Shown: positions 34,867 through 47,300, numbered from the stretch's first letter. The stretch is 64,000 nt of DNA from Congeria kusceri (GCA_027627225.1 CM051026.1:7635115-7699114); one strand, 5' to 3'. The notes: generated from the sequence alone by a model not told the origin. Numbers and translations: made by a program.

Positions 34867-35312
34867 GCTCACCTGAGCATAAAGAGCTCAGGTGAGAACT
34901 ATTGTGGTTAATCACCATCCACCACTTGCTGGATTTCAAAATAATTTAACAGAATTGTTTCTTGGGTGACCCTCTACCAAATTGCTTTAAATAATAAAAT
35001 TCAGTTTAAGCCTTCATTATCTGCCATTTTGTTCAAAATATAAGATGTCACAAACTAGACAAAATAAAATTTGATGCTAGCATGTATGTGTTACATAAAA
35101 AAAAAATATATTTTTTTTTAAATTGTCAATTAAATTTCTAAGGTAATTTCTTGAGGGGAGAATTGAATTTTGGGTATGAAATTGGCTCTGAAATCGGAAG
35201 TTGTGTAGCCCTAATTTGCGGTTAGACATTCAGTATTTGACAGAGGGCTCTTGACCTCAACCTATTTGTGTGACCACTCAGGGTGGCAACCCAGGGCCAC
35301 ATTGGCCCTCTT
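34867..35312 (+). repeat. Hairpin-ended element, copy 3 (short, about 450 bp)
   Basis: 5' hairpin GCTCACCTGAGC-ATAAA-GAGCTCAGGTGAG starts at 34867; 3' hairpin AGGGCCA-CAT-TGGCCCT is at 35293-35309, followed by CTTC. It has no internal tandem array. It separates two X monomers, so it inserted into the X block. Confidence 0.75.
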
Positions 35313-35319
35313 CTATTAG

Positions 35320-35840
35320 GTTTGACTGTATTTTAACTTTGCATTGTTTAATGGTCATGACAGTGTGCTTAACTATCCTTTGTCTGTATTCCGTTTGTTA
35401 CTGGTCCATTTTATTCTTATCTTGATTGGTGTATATAACCACTGTTTAAAAAATTGAGGTGTAAATAATATGTATTGCTTGCGAATGACTCTACAGTTTA
35501 AATCGGAATGTGAAAAGAATTTTCAACACACAAATCATAAACACAATCATAAATTCTTAAACAAATTGTTCTTTGATAGATCTTTGGAACAAAGTAATCA
35601 GTGCTGCTTTGATCCTGTCAACAGAAAACAAAGAGAAAAACTTTGGCAGAAATTATACGCCTTAAAAACTTTCCATGGTCCAACTATTTTTATTATGGAG
35701 TTTGAAAACAAATGAATCGACACTTAAATATTTCGATAGCTTGACAAAATATGATACCCCTCCCCAGTGAGTTCTTTTGTGTCACTTAGTCACTCTAAAC
35801 TAGATAAAAGATTTGAAATACCTTTTGGACTTTTGTGTCA
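35320..35840 (+). repeat. Monomer 'X', copy 3
   Basis: TTACTGGTCCATTTTATTCT (35399) and the core words AACAAATTGTTCTTTGATAG, AGTAATCAGTGCTGCTTTGA and ACCCCTCCCCAGTGAGTTCT are very close to the copy at 60590-60960. Confidence 0.7.
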
Positions 35841-36019
35841 AATGTTAATTACTTAGGCCAAGACTTTTTGATTTTACGGTTTACAAAACGGGCCAAAGTA
35901 AATTTTCAGAAAGTAAAAAAAAAAAAAACTATAATTGGGATTTTTTTTTTACTGATGGGGGACGAAATATTCCAATTTTCGAAATATTTTGAGTATGAAT
36001 ATAATAATTTGCTCTGTAA

Positions 36020-36140
36020 GACCGTTCACTTCCCTGACACTGCTTTTTGTTTTTGACGGTATCACACGATGATTGCCGATTGAGTTCAACAAATTGTTCC
36101 AGAATTTCACGGACAATGTCTTTAAGCAAGGCGTCCGCCG
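36020..36140 (-). CDS. Weak exon candidate on the minus strand (unrecognised)
   Basis: The minus strand reads ADALLKDIVREILEQFVELN, RQSSCDTVKN, an amphipathic helix with more even codon use than its surroundings. It is open from about 36137 downwards. A stop lies just upstream in this frame. Donor and acceptor sites are not convincing. It could be a small exon or chance. Confidence 0.2.
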
Positions 36141-36349
36141 TTGTTTATGTTCATGTATGCCATGTAAAACCAGTGTTTTCTACAAAAGAATGCAAAATGT
36201 CTGCAGAAACACGATGTCCCGTTCCACGCATGGAAAGTGTGCATGTACCGATAATGTGCTTTACTTAATACAGGTCTGTAACATTTGACCCGCAGGCACG
36301 ATGTGTACGAGGAAAATTTCCCACCGTTTTTGCAAGAAGAAACCATGTA

Positions 36350-37670
36350 TATAATATAAATATATTTTAATCAAGATCTTTACAATTCACCAATTATCCA
36401 GTCAGTTCTATGTTCAACAGCTGTAACGATTAAAACAGTGTTAAAACACTAAATACATGCACATACAAACATAATTAACTGAATAAAAAAGTCTCCATCA
36501 GTAGATCGAGTGTAACCTAAAGATTCGAGAACGACAATAATAGTGGGTTTGGACATGACGTCACTTTGCGAATGTGATGCACACTGGACATAAACATCCA
36601 GAAAAAATCATTACTTTCAGTTTAGCAACAACAATAATGCTTTTGCATTTAAAAGGCTAGAGGTATGCCGTTCAAACGGTGATGTTTCGTTTATTTCATT
36701 TTGTTTAAACTTGTAAAAAAAAAAGAAAACATCTTAGCCTTAATTTAAACGCTAAAACGCACCAGATAACGTCATTTGACACATGCCGCAAAAAAAATTG
36801 ACGTACGGAGGGGATACCCCTCCCTAACCCACCCCTTTTGGGACGGGGACGCCTAAAAAATCTTGTGGAAGGCACAGGATGTATATTTTCAGGTGGCATT
36901 TGTGACAAATAATATCATTAGTAACAAGATCTTCTTGCAAGCACATCGAAACGAGGATGTGGGGACAGACAGCTTTGTGTCGTATAAACTTTTAAGAGAA
37001 AGTCATGGTTGATTTTTGTTGATGATATATATTTTCGCGACTCAATGAGAATTTCTTATTTGCTTTGTTTTTTTTAAATATATTAAACTCTGTGTAAATT
37101 CTAAATCTTCATGTATATATGAAATGTATGTATACGAGTGTATTGTCAAATGCAATGACTTTATTAAGTGTGTTAGTAAATGCTACAACATGATGTAAAA
37201 TAACACTAAATGTAAGAACATTATGTTATTAACGTAAATTCCAAAAGATGCAATACTACGAAAAATGAGATACTAGGAACAAATCTGTGTCTGAAACCCT
37301 ATTCGTAGCATCGTGATTTGACTGTATGTGGTTTAAGAATTTTATATTTCCAAAATTTGAACTTCATTATAATTTAAGATAAACTTAAGATGCTTCCGTA
37401 ATATGGCCCCTGATCCACAAAATAAACCATTATGACAACTGTTTTGAATAACTCATTTTGTGATTTTATTGTCTGATTTAACTATTTGTTTGAGGTTTGT
37501 TCACTAGCAAATTGACATTCTTTTTTTGAAATATAATGAATTGAATTGCTTTCAGTGTCTTTTATGCTTCACCACACATTCAAGACATGAACATTCATGA
37601 CAAAAATGAATAATATTTTTGGTGTAACATCGATTTAATGGGGCATATCACGAGTATTTCCAATGTATAT
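36350..37670. other. No recognisable gene (about 1.3 kb)
   Basis: AT-rich. A GC-richer patch at 36800-36870 (GGGGATACCCCTCCC) contains a small palindrome and no gene. The frame at 36705-36908 (minus) has no recognisable motif. Confidence 0.45.
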
Positions 37671-37678
37671 AGACATAA

Positions 37679-38167
37679 CGGCTGAACTTGGTTATCACGA
37701 ATTTGCTGTTGTCGAAGTTCCTGATATCTCAAAGTGGAAAAGAATTCCTGACTTTCTTCCTTCTTAGTTTATATAAAATGAATATAGTTTTCTCCAAGTT
37801 TTAACTCTGATTTCTGATTGTGATGAAGAGGTTTTCTGCCCCAAGAAGTATTTTCACACTTATTTCTATCTGTTTCTCTCGAAGTGTGCCTGTGACAGTG
37901 TCGAGTCATAACCAAGTTTGTCTCTCATCACAAACGTCTCAACACATCTTTAAACGAGTATATGTGAACTTAAATTGAATTTTTTACCACTAGTTTACGG
38001 TTCACTATATGCATACCGGAATACAGGATGGCGATGTTATATCGCAATTTCGTGAACGTTAAGACTAAATACTTTTTTAAAGGGTCTGTTTTTGGAGATG
38101 TCGAACTGCTGATGTCTCGAACTCATTTGTGAGCCCCCAATGACTTCGAGATATCGAAGTTCAACTG
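37679..38167 (+). mobile_element. Tigger/pogo-like miniature element (GTTGAACTTCGATATCTCGA ends)
   Basis: The right end, read inverted, is CAGTTGAACTTCGATATCTC; the left end reads CGGCTGAACTTGGTTATCAC, a diverged match. TIRs of the type CAGTTGAAC..CGATATCTCGAAGT are typical of Tigger/pogo Tc1-mariner relatives. No transposase; edges approximate on the left. Confidence 0.5.
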
Positions 38168-39091
38168 TGTATTAAAAGAATACAATTTCTTGTTATTAAC
38201 ATTATAATGATGAAAATGGTATGTATATGAGACACAAATTTATTTTGGGAGACATGGTTCTATGATAGTGATCAACATTATAATTTAAAATGCAAGCGGG
38301 CTTGTATTCTTGAAAAAAGAACGAGCTGGAAAAAGAAAGTACGAGCCCGAATGTTCAAACCATTTGTTTGTGTTATTTTAATATGTCCATTATGTTGTTT
38401 TTGTTTATTAATATTAATTATTTTCATAAATAGATGACATATTGTTTATAAACCTGTTTACTAGTGATTTGATATTTAAAAGTGAATTACTATGACAAAT
38501 CACAATTTCATAATTATGGCAATGTAGACATCAGTAAGTCAATATACATTTATTGCACAAATTAATATGTGACCAGCCACGCAATTTTTTGTCCAAATGA
38601 CATACCTCGTCAAAATGGAGTTATTTACATTTTCTTGTAGGCAGACGTGTGTAGTGTCAGATGATGTGATTTATTGTTCTTATTTAGAACTATTTATGCG
38701 ATTTTTAAGCATTTTGTTTTGGGTTGTCATGACAACAATTTTCAAGCTTTTCTATCATTTATTCATTATTATAGTGTTTTATTCCACATTCACATTCAAA
38801 ACAAACACTCTAAATGTATAAACTAATGTATATAATTTTATTGCTTCAATCTTACATCATTCTTTTGATATTGGCTTATACCTATAAATTCGATGATCTG
38901 GTTGCTATGGCAACAAATACTGTTATACTATGGAATTCGATCATTATACATTAGAAAAGTGTGTTAAGCCATATTTTGTAAATTAAAATAGATTTATAGA
39001 ATCATTTTTACCTTTTGTTAACCTGTGCATGAGTACTAGTTAAAACACTATAGGTAATTTTAAAATGAATGATGTACCGAGACCTATATTT
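38168..39091. other. AT-rich, no gene; two palindromic X-box-like motifs
   Basis: Palindromes GTTGTCATGACAAC (38723-38736) and GTTGCTATGGCAAC (38901-38914) resemble the RFX X-box half-site pair. No coding sequence is seen. Confidence 0.4.
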
Positions 39092-39468
39092 GACACATTT
39101 ACAGTAGACCATTTCAGTTATTTCTTGTTTGACATTGTTGAGGATAGAAAGATTGACACATTTACCGTAGACCATTTCAGTTATTTCTTGTTTGACATTG
39201 TTGAGGATAGAAAGATTGACACATTTACCGTAGACCATTTCAGTTATTTCTTGTTTGACATTGTTGAGGATAGAAAGATGACACATTTACAGTAGACCAT
39301 TTCAGTTTTTTCTTGTTTGACATTGTTGAGGATAGAAAGATGGACACATTTACAGTAGACCATTTCAGTTATTTCTTGTTTAACATTGTTGAGGATAGAA
39401 AGATTGACACATTTACAGTAGACCATTTCAGTTATTTCTTGTTTGACATTGTTAACGATAGAAAGATT
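39092..39468 (+). repeat. 63-bp tandem repeat, 6 copies
   Basis: Copies start at 39092, 39155, 39218, 39280, 39343 and 39406. Unit GACACATTTACAGTAGACCA + TTTCAGTTATTTCTTGTTTG + ACATTGTTGAGGATAGAAAG + ATT. The third unit is one base short. In the plus frame each unit would read DTFTVDHFSYFLFDIVEDRK plus I, and the minus frame is also open, because 63 is divisible by three and the unit lacks stops. The one-base deletion breaks the frame, so coding is unlikely. Confidence 0.95.
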
Positions 39469-39863
39469 AAAATTGCATGTTATTCTGAACAACTGACATA
39501 TTAAAATTGTGTTACATATCATCCTTTGATATAGGTATATTTTATAGAACTTTATATAAAAACATAAATTAAGCGACCATGGCAACCATTATCAAATAAT
39601 AAAAAACAACAACAGAAAAACAACTAGTGAACATTTCAAATTAAGATTAAAATGGCATATATTGAGTAATCTGTCTTTTTTTCTGCTTGTTAATAACAAA
39701 TTAGTTTAAAAGATTTTGTGAAGACTGGTATGATTTTACAACATATATATTATAAAAACTGTAATGTTTATTGTTTACACTTTACACTGTTATAATGATA
39801 ACCAGTAGGTGACATGTACATAAATACTGTTTTTAACAATTTTGCACATGTACTTTATACTTA

Positions 39864-40098
39864 GGCCAAAAAAAAAGAGTTCCTTTTCTGGTCTCCTGCC
39901 CCCAAAAATAAGGGTCGGTAGGTAGGGATTTTTTTTAATTTAATTATATTTTTTTATGATGGGAGAATGGTTTGTGTTGTACACAGTAACAGTCTTTTTC
40001 AGTCTTGATTACTTTTGGACCAAAAATATGTGGGGTCGGCAACAAAAGTAAAGGGTCGGTCGGGAGACCAGAAACAGGACTATTTTTGGGGGGGCAAT
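39864..40098. mobile_element. Miniature inverted-repeat element (MITE), about 235 bp
   Basis: The left arm TTTTCTGGTCTCCTGCCCCC and the right arm (inverted) TTTCTGGTCTCCCGACC match, with CCAAAAATA beside both. The arms flank an AT-rich centre. Target duplication not resolved; superfamily unknown. Confidence 0.65.
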
Positions 40099-41299
40099 AG
40101 TTACTATACATTATTCACATAATAATAATAATGATACTTCTAGTCAAAAGATTAATTCATACAATCAAAGCTACAACCATTGGTTTCCAATGAAACTACA
40201 TAACTTACTTCTTGCGTTATGACCTTAAAGCAAATGACTCCGAAAAGTAACTTGTGTTCAAATATAAATGTTCTTAAAATAAATGTTGCAGTTAAATATG
40301 AATGGGTTAAATTAATATTTTTTATATAAAGTCCTGTGTAACTTATTATTACGATGCTGCTCGTAAATAGAAGAATGAAACAATGAGGGAAATTGATGTA
40401 TTCCAACATTTTTATTGCTTTTGAAATGAAATGTGTCCATTACAAATCAGATTTGGAATTTTCACATTATGAAATATTGCTAATTGAAAAAATAATAATG
40501 AAAATTTAATTGATTGATAAATATAACTTGTGAAATCAATAATAAGTTGAACTCGGTATTTAAATTGACAAAAACATACCAGTCATGTAATTATTTACAA
40601 CTTAAATTCACATCTGTGTTTTTAGAATATTGTCACTGCAGGTTTATTTCAACATTTCACTTGGGAAAAATATACCATCGATTGTTTGATAGGGAATCAT
40701 TATCATTACAGGTGAAAGACTGATTATCACTTGTAATTTTTGTAATATTTTTGTAATTCTTCAAATATTAGATCAGAATGCCAATGTCCACTTTTTAATA
40801 CTTTAAGAGTCCCTTACAAACAATGTTCAGCTGAACAACGAAGACATATAATAGTGGTCATTTTTCAGAGGTGATGGTACTGTCCTGAACATGCAGTTGA
40901 CTGACCAGTCCATCAATTAGCTATGCAGTCATCAATGTTATGAAGTTGTAATGAAGCTGGTAAATTTTTCAGATTTTCAGGATCTTGCCATCCGTTTTCT
41001 TCCATGGGACCTGTGTAATGTAACATAAAGAGTTTTTAATAAACCTAATATAAATCAACATTAATAAAGATTTATTTTTTTTTTTTAATTTGTACATTTC
41101 CAAGTACAATATGTTGCACAAATTGTGCAATTAATAAACCTACATTTACATATAACATTAACAACTACAAGAAAACATGTACCTTCCACAGTCCAAAATG
41201 CCAGTCATGGGAGAATTTGGTATGGTCTGCCTCTATCATGTTGTAGGTCAGTCGCTAATGTTTCATAACTCTCCACATACCTAAAACAGTATTCAAGGT
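40099..41299. other. No recognisable feature (about 1.2 kb)
   Basis: AT-rich; both strands read. No gene or shared repeat found. Confidence 0.45.
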
Positions 41300-42090
41300 A
41301 ATAATGAATCATGTTAAATGAAACTAAATACGTAGATACCTGATATCGAGACCTCGATTGGAATTGGATATGGGGTCGGTGGGGTCAAGGTCACTGTTAC
41401 TAAAAATAGAAAAACGGTTTCTGCTCAATAACATGAGAACGCATTGAGATATTTCAATGAAGCTTTATACATACATATATCGAGACTTTGCTTGGGATTG
41501 CGTATGGGGTGGGTGGTATCAAGGTCAAGGTCACTGTTACTAAAAATAGAAAAAACGTTTTCCTCTCAATAACTTGAGAACGCATTGAGATATTTTATTG
41601 AAACTTAATACATAGATACCTTATATCAAGACCTAACATAGAATTGCATATGGGGTGAGTGGGATTACGGTCAAGGTCACTGTTATTAAAAATAGAAAAA
41701 CGGTTTCTTCTCAATAACTTGAGAATGAATTGAGATATTTTAATGAAACTTGATACATAGATACATTATATCAAGACCTGTCTTGGGATTGCATATAAGA
41801 TGGATGGGGTAACTATCAAGGTCACCGTTTCTAAAAATAAAAAATGGTTTCTGCTCAAAAGCTTGAGAACACATTGAGATATTTTAATGAAACTTCATAG
41901 ATTGATATCTCATATCGAGACCTCGCTTGGGATTGCATATGCGGTGGGTTGGGTCAAGGCCACCATTACTAAAACAGACAAACTGTTAATGCTCTATAGC
42001 TTGAGAAGACATTGAGATTTTTAATGAAACGTAATAAATAGATACCTTATATCAAGACCTAGCTTGGGATTGCAATTTGCCGACATGCTT
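41300..42090 (+). repeat. Tandem array of the 145-bp unit, about 5-6 copies
   Basis: Units begin near 41356, 41488, 41635, 41788, 41930 and 42065 with TTGGGATTGCATATG-like words, GGTCAAGGTCACTGTTAC and CTCAATAACTTGAGAACGCA. Same family as 1295-1890 and 27170-27860. Confidence 0.8.
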
Positions 42091-42734
42091 AAATAATGCC
42101 GAGATGCTTTAATTTTCAAAGCGACAACCCTTAATCCCTTTATCTATTACACCGATTGTTAACCACAGGGTCATAAACGAACACCGTATTGATCGATAAG
42201 GTCTCAATTCCAACAGTGATAACGAGTTACTGAACTGTGAAGTCCTGCCCACAACGATCTCATTAACCAACCAAATATGGTGATTTTTAGAGCAGAGTGT
42301 ATACCTTACTAACATCTAAAATAGTGTTTGACAACAAATACTCGCGTTGCGGGGAAAAGTGAACAGCCATTTAAAAACATTTGATTATTATATTTAACGT
42401 TGTATTTCATCCTGGTAATTTTTTCATCCATTTCACAAATTGACAATCAAAAATAAGCAAACGAATAATGTATTAAAGAACCCATTTTAAAACACATCTT
42501 AACATCGTCAAACTTAATTTTGTTCACATAAACTCTGTAATTAAGCACGTGGCCAGTTCACGCACATTTTTTCATGAGGCATCCGTGACCTTGTGCATGG
42601 CAACATAATTTTCGCGCGCTTTTGTAGAAAAACACCCGTTTTACCAGAGATCTATAAACAATAGATCTTTGTTTTTACATGGAGATACAGGACCGTAATT
42701 TATGTTGATTAGGAACCGCAGTCAGATTCCAGTA
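42091..42734. other. No recognisable feature
   Basis: AT-rich; the frame at 42109-42315 (minus) has no recognisable motif. Confidence 0.4.
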
Positions 42735-43382
42735 ATTTTCGGCTTTTAATATCCGCATGTAGTATAACTGATATTAACGATTGATTTCTTTCGCATTAGA
42801 AAACAATTAATGAGGTAAAAATAAAAGTTGTTGAAAAAAAACACTAGCAGCTATAACAGAACTTTAACGCGGAAAAACGGCTAGGCTTTTCAACAAAACC
42901 ATGTATGATTGAAAATTAATTCCATAGAAAATGCAGCCTAATATTTTGATGTACACTGCCTCCAAAGGAGTTAGTCAACACGTTTTTATTCAATGAAAAA
43001 AACGCGGTTATTGCAATTTGAGTAGGATAAATATTTTTATTAGTTTCAATTTTTAGAAAAGTAAGAATTTCCAAATTAAAGGTAATGCAAAGAGAGGTTC
43101 AGGTCGAACAAAAAGCTAGATAAAGGGCAGTAGGTAAAGCGATACTGCCGATTTGATCGCCGCCTGGATTGCGAACGTCGCAACCGTTTTCATAAAGGTG
43201 GGGTCGCGCAATGCGACCGATTTTGGGGAGGTGGGTTTAAGCGTTTCAGCCAAATTTGGGGGAGCTGGGGTCGTGCGATGCGGCTGATTTCGAGGAGGTG
43301 GTGCCAAACTGAGCGGCCGATTTCGCAGGGGTGTGTGTCAGGGACGCCGACATGCCTTCAGGAAATCCTGCAGGAAACCCTG
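42735..43382 (-). repeat. GC-rich element with CGAAATCGGC units, copy 1 (inverted)
   Basis: Read on the minus strand it starts CAGGGTTTCCTGCAGGATTT (43382) and ends near ATACTACATGCGGATATTAA (about 42750). The first half is a GC-rich degenerate minisatellite with CACCTCCCCAAAATCGG-type units of about 35-40 bp. 53457-54020 is the same element in the opposite orientation. No protein recognised. Confidence 0.7.
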
Positions 43383-43399
43383 ATATGGGGTTAATGGGG

Positions 43400-43585
43400 T
43401 CAATGTCGAGTCACCATTACAAACAAAATTATTGATGTGCTGACTTCAATCTAATTCGTTCGAAAATGCGGTTTTGGTGGAATTTCCATATTTCTTGATT
43501 TAGAAAAAAAATGCCAGTAACTCTGACAAGCACAAGAAAAGTCTAATGCGCTGTCCTCCAACAGCTCTTGTTTTATCATAAGGAG
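43400..43585. repeat. Repeat end with hairpin CTGTCCTCCAACAGCTCTTG
   Basis: The word CGCTGTCC..ACAGCTCTTGT here resembles CGCTGTCCTCTGACAGCTCTTG at 50052 and ACAAACAGCTCTTGT at 57095. A small hairpin followed by CTCTTGT also ends the hairpin-ended elements, so this is likely a 3' remnant. Confidence 0.4.
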
Positions 43586-44705
43586 ACATGTGGTTGTGGA
43601 ATACAATGTCACACAATCAACTTTGGCAATACAAGCCACCATAACACCAAAGTAATGTAACATTCCGTATGTCTTTTTGGTATATAAATCTTATTGTTGG
43701 GTGTAACAAACACAAGACATGCTTTGACTAATGCTGAACACTTGTAGACAGGAAATGTTTTGCTTCTACATGAGACCCTGTCCTTTAAGACTTAAAATTG
43801 TTGGGTTATTTAGTGACATGTAGCATAACCCAGGGTGACAGTTTAAGAAAAAAGATAAGGTTCAAGGTCCAATATGCTACTGTTGCCTACCTCTAATTTG
43901 AACACTGTTAATTTAAATTAAACGCTATTTCGAACTTATTTTTGGTCCCGATTTTTTATTTATTCGAATTTTCTGTTTCTAAATCATCTCTATTTCGAAC
44001 TAAAATTCCTGTCCCAACTATGTTTGTCACACCTAATTGTCAGTGTTTATTTCGAAGTTGCACCTAAACTCGAGCTGTCTATGAAAGGTTTGATGACTCG
44101 GCAGTCGTTGCTCGGTTATGTTTTCGCATCTTCCATTGTTCTCGGGGTTTACCCAGTTATGGGTAAATAACAACCTTGGATATACGTAATATTTGACAGT
44201 TGAGTATACATTAAAAGCAGTATTGTACATTTCAAAGTGCTCATCCTTAACATGCTCTGTCTTATATTACATTGTTCTTTGATCTTTTATAATAAGTTGA
44301 ATATATAAATAAAAACAACCTACTAAATGCAATCTGTGGTAATTGATTTTTACAATCTTTACGATATTATTTACGATCCATTGTTGTACATGTATACCTC
44401 ATGTATACACATGGTGTAATTTAACCAGGTGTGCAAGAAAACAGCACTGTTTCGAACTTTCCTATAACAAACTTTTTCCGTCGGTCCCAACGACTTCGAA
44501 ATAGTGATGTTCAACTGTATAAAACTATAAAAACATATCATACAAATGTTAGAAGTGTTATCAAATAGCTTACGTTTTAGGGCGTTTAAAATTAACACAG
44601 ATAAAACAATATGTAACTTATAAAAACAACTGTATCGAATGCACAAATATATACTTGCTATTTAAGAGAATCGCACATACATACAAGAAGACTGTCTTGT
44701 AAGTA
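43586..44705 (+). repeat. Duplicated block, copy 2 (carries the Tigger-like insertion)
   Basis: Matches 25700-26860 as described there. It lacks about 700 bp present in copy 1 and is split by the element at 43880-44517. Confidence 0.75.
43880..44517 (+). mobile_element. Tigger/pogo-like element, 638 bp, with TA target duplication
   Basis: The right end, inverted, is CAGTTGAACATCACTATTTC. The left part has CGCTATTTCGAAC and GGTCCCGA; the outermost left bases are diverged. It is flanked by TA at 43878-43879 and 44518-44519. Copy 1 of the surrounding block shows the empty site with a single TA. No complete transposase is seen. Confidence 0.75.
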
Positions 44706-45667
44706 ATTTTTGAGGTGGGCGGGGGTAATTTTTTGTGCGCAGTGGTTGGTTGGTGTTTTGGTATATTGGGACCAGGTCAATAATGATTTACATAGATAGC
44801 AACACTGAAAATAGGTGGTTTAATCAGTTTAAAAGTTAAATAGCTAGTGACCATTTCTATAAGAGCAAACATTGCATTAAAAAGTATAAATAAGTGTTCA
44901 AAATATTCAACAAATAATGATATCTTGATTGGCAAAGACAATTAAATACAAATTACTGTCAAACATAGTAAAAGTTTTACGACCAGTAGGGTTTAAAACA
45001 ACATTTACTACGAGTGAAAAGATTAATAACTGGGTCCATTATTAATACTTAACAATAATAATTAATGTAAATAGAGCAAAAAAGCATTTATAATAAATGG
45101 TTTTAAAATAAGGAATCCTTGATCTATTAGATTGGTCAAGGGAGGGGTCTGCTAACAACAGAAAATGTACATTATTAAATAATAATACAATTTAAGTTAT
45201 GTCGCTATCGTCCTGTGTGTTCAGCACGGCTCATGTACATGTATACAGAGGGGAAAGATGAAAGTCAAAGAGATAGGGGGAGTTCCTGCAGCTGAACTCC
45301 GACTGACTGTGCTCAATAAAAATGGCAATAGATTTTGTATAAAGTAATGTAACAAATGTTTGCCATATAACTCGGGCTAGTAGGTTTAAATCTGCACAAT
45401 TAATCAGTATGATTGAAATTGTACTGAATGTAATTAGTTTAAAAACAATACAAGAAATATCAAATTAATATTGCCTTATAAGTTATATCAAGTAGGTTTA
45501 AATCTACCCAATTTAAACAGCTGTATCTTAATCTAGCTGCTGTTATACAAAGTTGTACACTGTACACACTGTCTGGGTGTTAACCCTCTGAATGCTACAA
45601 TGGGAAGAAGTTGTTTAGGTTAGTGTTCTAGATAAGGTACAGTCTGTGTGGGAGGAGTAGTCTACCT
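44706..45667. other. No recognisable feature (about 1 kb)
   Basis: AT-rich; nothing supported. Confidence 0.45.
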
Positions 45668-46790
45668 CATACCCCTGTCACACTATACCATGTTCTTACT
45701 GCATTGGCACGGCATTGTTTGATTTTTCAGAGTGCTGTGAGATCGCAAGAAAAATCTGATATTTTTTGTGAAGATGGAGATGTCACTGCGTTCTACAGTG
45801 TAAAAACATTGTTTGAACTCTCACGAGGCTTCCACTGCGTGCACTGCGTTTTCACGGCGCTCACACTGTGTCACCGTGTGTTGTAGACGTTCTTTGCACT
45901 ACCTATAAAACGAAGTTTATACACACATCCTCATCAGTTTTACTGTAACATTTGTGTCAACATTATAAATATAGCTTGAACACAGAGACATTGCTTGTCA
46001 ATTTATAATTATCAAAATGCAGCGTTAAAATTTCTAATTTTTATTGCCTCGTAAAAAATCAGATTAAAAAAAATATATTGCCATTGTGTAGTTATAATCA
46101 GCCATGGTTAAACCCAAAGCCTTCTACGCCTTTGGGCACTCCTCCATTGCTGTCCCAAAATGATATACACAGTGTCTGCATCATCGTGGATCTGCGGGTC
46201 TTGCATGTAGGCAAGCAGTAGCCCGGCTTGCTGGCGTCCATCAGCCATGATGAAACGAATGTTTATTTGCTTATCTTATTCATTAATACTATTTTGTTTG
46301 TTTTTGTCTTGCAAACGCCGATGGATGCTGTAGAAGTGCCTTGGGAGCGCAATGACCACTGAGACAGTTCCGTACAGTCATTGTGAGAGCGCAGTAAAAA
46401 AAATAGCACTCAATATAAGCGCCGAAGATGCGCCGTAGAAGCGCGGTAGAGCGGCAGTGACATCTCAGAGAACTCCGTGAAAGCGCCACCCACAACCACA
46501 GCGTTCGCAGTAAGACCTCTGTGCTTGCCCGCGTATCTCCTGTGGTGTTATAGGAGACCTTACGGTGACCCCACTGCGCTCTTATCAGAACGCAGAGCGA
46601 CAACATTTGTTTTGTGTATGCTCAAAGTGCGCACCGTTGCTAGGCATTCTATGCAATCCCAACGTGTCTACTGGCATTGCCATTTCATTGCTGAGGCAAT
46701 GCTTGCGATCGTACTGTGCGCACCTCGGCGTTCTACATTTTTCTTTTTTATTTTAAAATTGTATAATGTTCATAGTACAGTGTAGTGTAT
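45668..46790. mobile_element. Decayed PIF/Harbinger-type element
   Basis: It starts near CCCCTGTCACACTATACCA (45671) and has unusually high GC and CpG for the window to about 46730 (AGCGCC, GCGCGG, GCACGG words). It encloses the transposase start at 46108-46248. Terminal repeats could not be matched confidently. Other short frames in it have no recognisable product. Confidence 0.4.
46108..46248 (-). pseudogene. PIF/Harbinger transposase N-terminus, truncated (46 aa)
   Basis: The minus frame reads MADGRQQAGLLLAYMQDPQI, HDDADTVYIILGQQWRSAQR, RRRLWV, then TAA. An acidic helix followed by an RRRRxWVRPW-type motif is how HARBI1-like transposases of marine invertebrates often begin (from memory). 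Here the frame ends right after LWV, and no nuclease domain with its catalytic acidic residues is visible in the surrounding 1 kb. A remnant, then, or a first exon whose partner exons are lost. Confidence 0.5.
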
Positions 46791-47300
46791 TGACTGGGTA
46801 TGCTCATGCCTCCTCCTATCTTAATTATGTTGGTTATTCGTCCATTTACTCTACTCTTGCTTTGATGCACATACTTTGTTGAAAATGACTGTATTTCATG
46901 GTTCACTTTTCAAGAGCGTAATCAGCGCAAGGTAAAATAAAATTAAAGTCTTCTAAGTATAACTACATATTAAGAAGTTGCAAAGCATTTCATGCCAAAT
47001 CTCTTGTGACTGACTTTGCGGTTTTAAATTGAAATGTAGAGCAATTGCTAACTCGCAAAAGCACAGCAACAAATCTATTGACATATTGTTCTTTAATGTT
47101 TCTTTGGCACGAAGTTACAGTGCTACTTTGACCCTTTCTGTTGAAAACAATGCGATTAATTTGAGCAGAAAAAATATGCCTTTAAAACGTTCTATGGTTC
47201 AACTAACAATTATGAAGTTTGAAACCAATCAGTAGATATCAGCAGATACTATAAGGTTTTAATTGCTTGACGAATACCCTCCCCAGTGAATTCTTTTGTG
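46790..47300 (+). repeat. Monomer 'X', copy 4
   Basis: TTATGTTGGTTATTCGTCCA (46825) and the core words ACATATTGTTCTTTAATG, GTGCTACTTTGACCCTTTCT and ACCCTCCCCAGTGAATTCTT match the other X copies, same strand. Confidence 0.65.

Noticed and set aside
39008..39585. Open frames with 21-residue repeats (plus and minus) as a repeat protein
   Set aside because: The 63-bp unit is divisible by three, both strands are open, and one unit has lost a base, so the frame is not maintained.
46289..46785. Pair of about 100-codon frames on opposite strands in a GC-rich region
   Set aside because: They mirror each other over the decayed Harbinger region; no motif or splice evidence.
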